Below, piece by piece: positions 28,840-37,423 of a DNA stretch of 40,000 bases. Source of the stretch: Prorocentrum cordatum (taxonomy: Eukaryota > Sar > Dinophyceae > Prorocentrales > Prorocentraceae). Location of the stretch: positions 1 through 40,000 of the forward strand of contig CAUYUJ010004750.1 of NCBI GenBank assembly GCA_963575745.1, read 5' to 3'. The notes under the pieces were generated by a model. The model was not told the origin of the DNA, did not search any database, and was given only the letters and a program-made list of their open reading frames with translations. Both the position numbers and the translations under genes were made by a program. How positions within the stretch are numbered: position 1 is the first letter of the stretch; each line of letters begins with the position of its first letter.

Positions 28840-30560
28840 TGACACCCGCTTGCAATGACCCGCGTCTCTTGAGCCCCGGGTCGAGGTCTCCCACCGCGCT
28901 GCCGGCAACAACGCGCGGGCGTGGAGCGCCATGGCCTCTCTCGTTTTTTCTCCGGCTGCTCAGCGTGCCTGTCGCCGCCCTCATTCCCGAAGTTATTGTT
29001 CAGAAAGAACTCAGCGCTCGGGATCTTCGGCGTCCAAACTCATGCATCTGAACAGAAATGCGATGGACTTCGTGATCAAGCGGAGTGGAGTGGGCGGGGC
29101 AGGGGGGGGGGGCGCATGCGGGGGGATCTGATGGGGCCTACCGCAGAGGGTTCGCCGGCGTCTTGGTAGAGAAAACCGCACTTTCATGGCAAGTTCGGGG
29201 GGAGGTCTTGGGCTTGGAATTGCTCGTCTGGGATGGTTGCGACACCCATGTTTGCGGTTTTTCCTGAAGTGAGATACAGACGAAGTTTGGTAAGCCACGC
29301 CATGGAGCCCGAACGGGCCTCGTCGGCAGCGCCACCCCGTTCATGCAAAGAGGTGCCGAGGGAGCAGTAGCAGCTCCGCCGCCGCCCGACTATCCGCGCG
29401 CGCGTTGGGCATCCCCTTCGCTCCTGCTTCCCACTTCCGAACCGCCGATCCCCGCTGCATCCCGACAATAACAGCTGGGCCCATCTCGCAACCCTGGGTA
29501 GGTCAACCTCTCGGCATCCGCGAAGTCCCCGCATCCGACCCTGGACTTCTCGAGGCAAAACTTCGTCTACTCCATGAGACCGTCGTTCCACGGGCCAGCG
29601 AGCGGGGTCACATTTCACTTGATGGGCTGAGCCTCAATCCCGCCAGTGTGCCCGCCCACTTGAATTAGCCAGGGACATACGGCCGTCTTGATTGAACGTT
29701 GCGGCACCGCAATCGTCTGCGCGCCACCTCGCCAAGTCCGGGCCGCGCAACTCTAGCTCCACCCCCGTCGCCATCGCGAAGCACCGCGATGGCGGAGAGC
29801 GCGACGCTGCTCCGGCCTCCCCGCATCACGCTGGCGCGGCAAAGATGCGGAATGCCTCCTGTGTGCCGCTGTCCGCTGAAACGGCCATCGTCGACCCGCG
29901 CAACCCCTGGGAGACATGCGTCGCGCCGACGGGCGCCCCGAGATCTCGCGGCCACCCTCGGGGGGTCGCGCGCCAGCCCCTGGGGGGCTCGGTAGAAATT
30001 AAACTCCACATTTATGGGATCTCGCGTCTTGCGATGTCGACTGTCAGCTCGGCGGGCACCGTCTGCTCCGTCCGAGAGAGGCAGCGCGACCCCCCCGCCC
30101 CTCGTTGTCAAGGCGCGTGGCCGCCATGCCCGCCATCCTCGCTGCGCCGCCCAGCTCCGCCGCGTTCTCCACGAGGTTCCTGCCTCTCACGGGCCCCCCG
30201 TGAGATCTCGCCGTCGCTTCGGCCGCAGGTAGGGCCATCTCGTGATGGTTTCCAGATGAGACCGCCTTCGCCCCCGCCCCCCCCGCCCCCCAACCCCGCC
30301 CGCGTTCCTCCCAAAGTGGGGCCTCGTCTTCTCGGGGGCGCGAAGGGCGCCCCGGCCTCGTCGCCCTCCACTTTCTTCGAGGCAAGCGCTGAGATGGCTA
30401 CATTGAGGTCCGCTCGCACGGGGGGCCATCGCGAACCCGCGTCGCGGCCGCCAGCCCCGCGCGCGCCGCGCCGCCACTGGCAGGCCGTCGGCCCCAGTTG
30501 CAGCGCGTCGCGTCCGCCGTGGGGCGCCTTCAAACATTTCTTAGAATTAAGAAAGTACGA
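28840..30560. other. No gene recognised (about 1.7 kb)
   Basis: GC-rich, with long but unfamiliar readings on both strands, including a plus-strand reading of 300 codons at 29692-30594. The same interval is open on the minus strand, and neither shows a domain, periodic conservation or a plausible start context. A poly-G run lies at 29102-29111. Confidence 0.4.
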
Positions 30561-33055
30561 GCGTGGACAGAGAGGGATTTCAGTAAATAATTAAAAGTAC
30601 TCGCTGTGATATCGCGGGCATGTCGCCAAGATATCGCCGAACTTTTTCCAAAAGTTATTGAAAAGATGTCGTTCGGAAGAGCGCTTTTTTATTTTTTTGG
30701 TCGTCGTCGCGTCCTCGCGGCATTCCCGCGGATTATCCATAAGTGTCTTTTGCGCTCGATCAAGGTCTGGGGCCTTTTCGCATTCTCGCTCGCGCATTGC
30801 GCCCGCGACAACGTTGCGTTCGCTTTAGAGGGCGCCGCCACCCGCGCGCCCGCGACGCCGACGATAGCGCCGTGCTAGAGCGAGGCGGCGCATAATTTAA
30901 TGGGGGGGAAACCGAGCGAAGAAAACAACCGCGGAAACTGCTCGGTTACGCGCTAGCCGCAACAACAAGATGCTGACATGCGACATCCGCGCGCGCCATG
31001 TTAAACGCCTTCCGAACTGATTCGGAGCGCATCAGGGCGGCATCGCTGCAAGCGTTCTGCCAAGACGCGGCATTTTTGCGAATGTCAAAGTTTCCCGTTG
31101 AGTGTACGGGGAGTCCGCGCGCGACGAGGACAAACATACGTCTTCGTCGCGCGCGACCTCTTCGTAGTCTTGGCCCTCGTTCGTCGCCCGTCGCTGCTTC
31201 GTCTTTCCCCCCGCTCCCCCCCCCCGCTCGCCCGCCCGCCCCCGCCTTCTGGCCTTGATCGCTCCTCCTCCCCCCCCCCATTGTCGCCCGCGCTAAATTG
31301 CGCCCGTTTGCCGAGCGGCGTGGCCGACGCTCGTCTCGCGCGCGTTTCATCAGGTGTGGCCTGGATGCGCGCGGCGACGCGCGCATAGTTAAGTGGCGCC
31401 CGCGCGTTTCTGAAAACGCTGGCATTTGATGACGGGGCGCCCTAGAGCGGGCAACAATCCCCGCAAGCAGACAAAGCTTGGCAACCTAATGCGCGGCCAA
31501 TGAAGCTGGGAGGCGCGCTGCCGTAGTTTTCGCGCCGCAGAAGTCTTGTTGAAATCAAATGCTGCGGGCCCCGTTGGCGGGCAGCGCAATTGGATCGCAC
31601 GACGTGGAGCGGTCGGCCCTGCAGGTCGCGCGTGCGTATATGCAAACAGGTGTGCATGATATATTGCGCGCGTACGAATTGGCACAACAATTGCAACGTG
31701 GTTTGTTTTGCCGCGGCTGTGTATTCCCATCGGCAATGCTATGTATTTTGCGCCTGGCGTTGTGGCTGATAGGTGTCGCGCCCGCAATTCGCGCGGTCGA
31801 GTCATTGTCGCACGGGTCCGCTGATGTAACGATGGGCACATTCAGCATATTGTGCAGGGGCGCATCCGTTGACACCGACATGCAACTTCAGCTTTGCTGC
31901 GTGGAAGCATGCGAACGTGCCGTAGGTCGTGCGCATAAAAGTACGCCGCATTTCTAAATCGAACCAAAAACGTTAGGTTTCGGCGAACACGCTTCCAGTG
32001 TTGTTGTTGTTGTTGTCGCCATCGCAGGCCGGCGACGTGCATCGCATAGTTTCCACGCGTAATCTCGGTGAGCCCAACTATTTGTCAGGCCATGTTTGGG
32101 CACTCGGGCTCAGCAGGCCAAGCTTTCGCAATCATACGCGACGTTGCTGGCATGGTTCACATTCGCAGCGCGCGGCCAGCCATCTCGCCCACTCGAGTGG
32201 ACCGCCCCAGGCAGGCCAGCGTGAAATCTGGAAGGCAAGTTGCGAAGGAACTTCTGGCGCGGCAAAGCTGCGCGGCGCAATGCCGCGATATAGCGAACGG
32301 TTTTAATGTGGTTTGTGTTGCGTCATCGGTGGCACACCAGCCTTTCTGATCAGTTTGCGCCGCGGCGTGCCCGACAAGGGTAGCCACGAAGTTCTCGCGT
32401 AGATCGGGCACGGGGGCAACGAGCGCAACACAACCTGGCGGCAATCAGCCAGCGCGCTCGCGATATCAACGGAAGCTTGCTCGTGACTGCTTCGGCGCGC
32501 GCGCGCGGACATTAGGCGCTGCGACGTCGATGGGTGGCGTCGGTAGTTGTGCTCTGTTAAGACCAGTTCGTAGGTCGGCTGTCGCGCTGGGCCAGCAATC
32601 GGACCAGCTTGGTAAACCTACGCAGCGCCGCACTCGATTCCCCAGGCGGGCGCGCCAGGGGCAGGCAACCATGCAGCTCAGGAGGGGTGCCCCCAATAAT
32701 GACGGCACCACGTCCATGAAAAGGGTTGCGAGCCCCTGGGGGGGGGGGGCGACAAACTTAACATTCACTCGCGCGCGCCACCAGCAGCAACAGCGACGAC
32801 AGCTGAGACTGCATCGGAAGTTGCAGGCAGTGTTTGGGGATGCGCCAGTCAAATTGAGCGTGGCTACATACTCGGTGCCTTTGTTCCAATGTCTTACGTC
32901 TACTCTATGTTCCAGGTCCCATGCTCCAGCCATCGCGGCTACAAGGCAAATTCAAATAACGCACGGCTAGGCGGAGACCCAGGGCCCGCCGCGATGATGA
33001 GCGGCGGCAAGCGTTGGCAAGGCACGGCAACCACCACGGCACTGCACATTTGCAA
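30560..33055. other. No gene recognised (about 2.5 kb), lower GC
   Basis: Base composition is more balanced than in the flanks. There are short C runs (about 31205-31280) and a G run (32740-32750). Readings such as 31559-31957 (plus) are unfamiliar and overlap equally open minus readings. No RNA gene was recognised. Confidence 0.4.
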
Positions 33056-33063
33056 CCACATCG

Positions 33064-33152
33064 TTGGCGTTTCGCGCGCCCCCCACCAGCCAATCCAGAA
33101 ACGATGCCCAAGGGAGTTGACGTCGTCAGGGGAGCGGGCGACCATGCAGACG
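33064..33152 (+). repeat. Dispersed repeat W, copy 1
   Basis: It contains CACCAGCCAATCCAGAAACG followed by ATGCCCAAGGGAGTTGACG. Copy 2 (33183-33270) is in the same orientation and copy 3 (37274-37365) is inverted. The minus reading of this copy gives SLGHRFWIGWWG. Confidence 0.85.
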
Positions 33153-33182
33153 CACAACGTGCTGGGGAAGTTGTCATGTATT

Positions 33183-33270
33183 GTTGACGCTTCGCGAATC
33201 CCCACCAGCCCATCCAGAAACGATGCCCAGGGGAATTGCCTCGATCAGGGAAGTGGGCAGCACACCGAGG
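33183..33270 (+). repeat. Dispersed repeat W, copy 2
   Basis: It contains CCACCAGCCCATCCAGAAAC followed by GATGCCCAGGGGAATTGCC and GATCAGGGAAGTGGGC. The minus reading SPGHRFWMGWWG is shared with copy 3. Confidence 0.85.
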
Positions 33271-33299
33271 AAACCATTCTGAGACATCCTGTGATATCT

Positions 33300-33605
33300 T
33301 GAGCAATCTTGTAGGTCATCCTGGGCTCTCCCAGGCGCTCTTGGCGTCATCTTCACCCGCCCCCCCCCCCAAGAGGCCACCATGTGGCTAACACCTTCGT
33401 AATATCAAGGATTTGGCATTCTCGCCGAGGCCTCTTGGAGCATCTTGGGTGCCGCTGGGTGGTCGCTTGGGGCCTCTTGGGGGTCTCGGGAGCCTCTTGG
33501 GGACATGCTGGGGGCCTCTTGGGGCGTCCTGGCCACCTCTTGGGGCCCTCTTGGGGCACCCTTGGGAGCCTGTCGAGCAATTTTTGGGCCATCTTGGGCG
33601 ATATC
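33300..33605. repeat. CTCTTGGGG-type degenerate repeats with Z-module fragment
   Basis: Words such as GCCTCTTGGGG and CATCTTGGG recur irregularly every 15-20 bp. At 33371-33435 a piece of module Z is embedded (AAGAGGCCAC...CTAACACC...ATTCTCGCCGAGGCC). Leu-, Gly- and Trp-rich plus readings are artefacts. Confidence 0.6.
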
Positions 33606-33855
33606 AATCACAGGAGGGGGGGGGGTCTAGTTAGCGTGCCCCCCAAGAGGCCAAATTTGGGCCAACACCCTAGTAAAACAAATGATGTTGGCTTCCTCGC
33701 CGAGGCCGTTTTGGACGTTCCGACGACTGGTTGAAACCCCCGTCCAGGTCCATGGGGAGGAGGTAGGGAGAGGGGTGAACCCCTCACCGAATTTGGACAA
33801 TGAGGGGTGGAAGAGGGCGCCCCCCTAAACCACCGACGCCCAGAGGGCTGGTGGG
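33605..33855 (+). repeat. Module Z, copy 1
   Basis: It reads ATCAATCACAGGAGG, a G run, AAGAGGCCAAATTTGGGCC, AACACCCTAGTAAAACAAATG, GGCTTCCTCGCCGAGGCC, GTCCAGGTCCATGGGGAGG and finally AGAGGGCTGGTGGGA. The reverse complement of 35690-35940 follows the same order with drift. Confidence 0.75.
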
Positions 33856-33904
33856 ACTCCAAGAGAGGTGGATGGAGGAGGAATCGTCGTCGTCGGAAGG
33901 GCGA

Positions 33905-34075
33905 TGACGAGGAGGGCGAGCAAGGAGGAGAAGGAGGACAATGGGGAGAATGCTGAGACGGAGGGGCACGAGGATAATGAGTAAAATGCTGAGGAGGAGG
34001 AGGAGGAGGAGGACGAGGCGGAGGAGGAGGAGGAAGAGGAGGAGACGAAGGAGGAGGACGAGGACCAGCAACATA
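33905..34075. repeat. GAG/GGA purine tract
   Basis: The plus strand is purine-rich; nearly pure GAG triplets run about 33985-34065. The poly-Leu, poly-Pro and poly-Ser minus readings are artefacts. Confidence 0.85.
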
Positions 34076-34084
34076 GTCAAGAAG

Positions 34085-34345
34085 CATCTTGAATGCCTCT
34101 CGGATGTCTCTTAGAAGCCGTTTGGATGCCCCTTCGGGCGTCTTGGGGGCCCCGTGGCGGCCATTGGGGTGCTCTTGGGCGTCTTGGGTGCTTCGGGGGG
34201 GCCTCCTGGGACCGCTTGGGGTCCTCTTGGTGGGCTTGTGGTGCCGTTTGGCGGCCTCTTGGGGGCCATTTGGGGGCCCCTTGGGGCCATCTTGGAAGCC
34301 TCGCGGTGCCTCCTGGGCGCATCTTGGGGCCATCTGGAAGGAGAT
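34085..34345. repeat. CTTGGGGGCC-type degenerate repeats
   Basis: The same words as 33300-33605 (GGCCTCTTGGGGGCC, GCCATCTTGG). It ends in GATCGATCACAGAAGGGGGG, a third occurrence of the opening words of module Z. Confidence 0.6.
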
Positions 34346-34385
34346 CGATCACAGAAGGGGGGGTCCTAAATTCGCGCCCCTCCTA

Positions 34386-34770
34386 GAGGGCGCCCAACAT
34401 CACCTCGTGGGCCCCTCTTGGGGCGCTCTTGGAACACTCTTGGGCGCTCTTGGGGCCGTGTTAGGGCTCTTTTGGGCCTCTCTTGGGGCCCTCTTGGGCA
34501 ATCCTGGAACCATCTTGAGGCCTCGGATGGCCAACTTGCAAGTGAACAGGCGAGACAGCAAACAACATTGATGGTCCTTAAGTCTTTCAAGGAGTTGGGC
34601 GCCTTCGGGCCCCCCGTGGCGAGCTCGGAGGTCTCTCGGAGCCGCCTTGGCGCGGTCTTGGGGTCTCTTGGAGCAGCTTCGGGGCCATCGTGAGGCATAT
34701 TAGGCTATCGTGAGCCATCATGGAGGCCATCTTGGGCTCTCTGAGCCCCTCTTGGAGCAATACTGGGCCA
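34386..34770 (+). repeat. Module A, copy 1
   Basis: It aligns along its whole length and in the same orientation with 36015-36394. Shared landmarks include GCGCCCAACATCACYTCGTG, GGCCTCGGATGGCCA, TTGATGGTCCTTAAGTCTTT, CAAGGAGTTGGGC and GGCTATCGTGAGCCATC. The first half consists of CTCTTGGGGC words; the second half is unique. Confidence 0.9.
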
Positions 34771-35037
34771 TCTTGGACGCCCTGACCGCTCGCGCCCCCC
34801 CCCCCGTCCAGGTCCAGGGGATGGGGGGCCTCTCACCGAAGGGGGAGAAGGAGGTTGGAGTAGGACGATCCTTAAACCAAATACGCACAGAAGGCTGGTG
34901 AGATTTTTGCCGCGCAACCTAACGCACAGCGAAGACGATTACACACCAATCCCCAAAGAGGTTGAGGCAGGTAACGCTGCTACGACTAAAGAAAGTAAGC
35001 TAGACCAAGATAAGTTGCACTCAGCTTCTGAAGGGTG
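34771..35037 (+). repeat. Module X, copy 1
   Basis: It begins TCTTGGACGCCCTGACCGCT and ends CACTCAGCTTCTGAAGGGTG. Landmarks are CCGTCCAGGTCCAGGGGATG, GGAGGTTGGAGTAGGACG, ATCCTTAAACCAAATACG and GTTGAGGCAGGTAACGC. It is flanked by module A on the left and Y on the right. The partner at 36395-36656 is inverted. Confidence 0.9.
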
Positions 35038-35539
35038 TTGGTTGAAAAAGGGGCAGGCGGCATTACGCTGAAGGAGCGAAGCTCCATGAATGGCGACAGA
35101 CCCCGTGGTGTGCAGCGACAGCTGCGAGACTCATCAAGGGTGGAATATGTAATATCAACGGCCACGTGGGACGACAGCCGCAGCTGCAGGCAACGTGTTG
35201 GATCGGCGAAACAAGCTTACACACGATCCCTGCGTCGAGTCTGCATTCGAATCTCAGGCTCGTACATCCTACTCTCATATGTGAGTCCGTATTCGCATAC
35301 ACCCATGCATACCCCTTTTGGCAGAGCGCTACCTATACCAATCAATCGAACTAGATTTTGACGTAGAGCGGGCCGTCCATCAACGATGTTGCTGATATGA
35401 GTCCTGACCGATGCTGTGAAACTCGCGCCTTGCGGCCAACGCCGCGAAGACTAAAACGCACAGGTCAGAAGCAGAGACACAACTCAGGCGCCGTGCCCTT
35501 GGGGCACGGTGGGCGCGCCTTGACGACGCGACGGCGCCC
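35038..35539 (+). repeat. Module Y, copy 1, with 87 extra bases
   Basis: It aligns in direct orientation with 36657-37080: GAAGGAGCGAAGCTCCATGA, GTGTGCAGCGACAGCTGCGA, CATACCCCTTTTGGCAGA and AAGACTAAAACGCACAGGTC are shared. About 87 bp at 35158-35246 are absent from copy 2. No coding frame is conserved between the copies. Confidence 0.9.
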
Positions 35540-35689
35540 TCGAAATGCACCTCTCACCCCATTGACGGCCGCCACCTGGAAGCCATTCATAGTGGCGCTC
35601 TTGCGATAGCCGTCAAGGGTGGTATGACTGAAACCAGCACTCCCCCGCGCTCCTCGTGGGCACCCTGTTTAGTGAACGTGCAAGTGGCG

Positions 35690-35940
35690 TTATCAATCAA
35701 CAATCCCACCAGCCCTCTGGGCGTAGGTGGTCTAAGGAGATTCCTCGTCAAACCCCCTTTTTCCCCTCAGGGGAGGGGTTTACCCCTCCCCCTACCCCCT
35801 CCCCTGGACCTAGACGGGGGAGAGGCGAGCGGTCGGAGCGCCCAAAGCGGCACCAGCGAGGAAGCCAAACTCATTGGTTTTACTAAGGTGTTGGCCCTTT
35901 GTTGGCATCTCGGGGGGGGGCGAATACAGGACCCCATCTT
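35690..35940 (-). repeat. Module Z, copy 2 (inverted)
   Basis: The reverse complement shares GGGCCAACACCYTAGTAAAA, TTGGCTTCCTCGC, GTCTAGGTCCAGGGG and ACGCCCAGAGGGCTGGTGGG with copy 1 at 33605-33855. Confidence 0.75.
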
Positions 35941-36014
35941 CTTTGATCAATCTCCTCCAAGATGGCCCCACGAGCGCCCCCAAGGTTCCCAAGAGGGCCC
36001 CAAGCGGGTCCCAA

Positions 36015-36394
36015 GAGGCGCCCAACATCACTTCGTGGGCCCCTCTTGGGGCGCTCTTGGGGCACTTGGGCGCTCTTGGGGCCGTGTCGGGGCTCTCTCG
36101 GGCCTCTCTTGGGGCCTTATTGGGCAATCCTGGAGCCATCTTGAGGCCTCGGATGGCCATCGGAAGCGAACAGGCGAGACAGCAACCAGCATTGATGGTC
36201 CTTAAGTCTTTCAAGGAGTTGGGCTTCTTCGGGGCCCCCGTGGCGAGCTCGGAGGCCTCTCGGAGCCGTCTTGGAGCGGTCTTGGGGTCTCTTGGGGCAG
36301 CTTCGGGGCCATCGTGAGGCATCTCAGGCTATCGTGAGCCATCCTGGAGGTCATCTTGGGCTCTCTGAGCCCCTCTTAGAGCAGTACTGGGCCA
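36015..36394 (+). repeat. Module A, copy 2
   Basis: Partner of 34386-34770, same orientation. It differs by scattered substitutions and small gaps. It ends at GTACTGGGCCA, after which copy 1 continues with X forward and this copy continues with X reversed. Confidence 0.9.
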
Positions 36395-36656
36395 CTCTTC
36401 AGAAGCTGAGTGCGACTTAGCTTAGTCTAGTTTACTTGCTTTCGTCGTAGTCGCGTTACCTGCCTCAACCGCGTTGGGGATTGGTGTTTAATCGTCTTCG
36501 TTGCGCGTTATATTGCGTGGCAAAATCTCACCAGCCCTCTGTACGTATTTGGTTTAAGGATCGTCCTACTCCAACCTCCTTCTTCCCCTTAGGTGAGGGG
36601 CCCCCCATCCCCTGGACCTGGACGGGGGGGGGCGCGAGCGGTCAGGGCGTCCAAGA
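36395..36656 (-). repeat. Module X, copy 2 (inverted)
   Basis: On the plus strand it begins CTCTTCAGAAGCTGAGTGCG and ends CGGTCAGGGCGTCCAAGA, the exact reverse order of 34771-35037. It keeps the same neighbours (A on the left, Y on the right), so X has flipped in place in one copy. The ends of X do not form inverted repeats of each other. Confidence 0.9.
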
Positions 36657-37080
36657 TGCTGGTTGAAAAAGGGGGCAGGCGGCATCGCGCCTTATGCTGA
36701 AGGAGCGAAGCTCCATGAATGGCGACAGACGCCGTGGTGTGCAGCGACAGCTGCGAGACTCATCAAGGGCGGACTCTGCAATAGCAGCTCGAACCTCATG
36801 CTCGCACATCCTACTCTCATATGTGTATCCGTATTCGTATACACCCATGCATACCCCTTTTGGCAGAACGCTACCTATAATGTTCAATCGAACGAGGTTC
36901 TGACGTAGAACGGGCCGTCCGACAACGATGCTGCTGCTATGAGTCCTGCCCGACGTTGGAAAAGTCGCGTCTTGCGGCCAACGCCGCGAAGACTAAAACG
37001 CACAGGTCAGAAGCACATTGACAACTCAGGCGCTGTGCCCTTGCCGCACGGTGGGCGCGCCTGACCACGCGACGGCGCCG
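36657..37080 (+). repeat. Module Y, copy 2
   Basis: Partner of 35038-35539, same orientation, lacking the 87-bp stretch. After 37080 the two loci diverge; this one continues into AAGAGGC-type words to about 37195. Confidence 0.9.
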
Positions 37081-37273
37081 CTCCAGGAGGCCTCCAGGAC
37101 CGACATGAGGCCCCCAAGACGTCCCAAGAGGCGCCCAAGAAGCTCCCAAGAGACATCCGAAGAGACTCAAAGAGGCATCCAAGAGGCCTCTGACCTTTCT
37201 GCTCACATCTCCTCCTCCTCCGATTCCTTTGCCATCCTCCCGCTCTTGGGGTAAGACGGTTTCCCCAGCCCTT

Positions 37274-37365
37274 TGTTCCTCTGTATGCTCCCTCACTTCC
37301 CTGATCACCTCAACTCGCCTGGGCACCGTTTCTGGATGGGCTGGTGGGGACACGCGAAGCGTCAA
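37274..37365 (-). repeat. Dispersed repeat W, copy 3 (inverted)
   Basis: The plus strand reads CCCTGATCACCTCAACTCGC, then GGGCACCGTTTCTGGATGGG. It lies about 60 bp beyond the stop codon of the large gene, so it is probably in its 3' flank or untranslated region. The plus reading SPGHRFWMGWWGHAKRQ is shared with copy 2. Confidence 0.85.
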
Positions 37366-37423
37366 GAATTGTTTAGCCAGCATGCTCGGCACTGCATCCG
37401 GCACGCAGCGGCGCAAAGAGGAG

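Noticed and set aside
28841-30111. A second retroelement on the minus strand
   Set aside because: Readings are long but show none of the protease, integrase, RT or RNase H motifs seen in the first element.
29692-30594. 300-codon plus-strand reading as a gene
   Set aside because: GC-rich DNA with the opposite strand equally open, long Pro/Arg-rich stretches and no recognisable domain.
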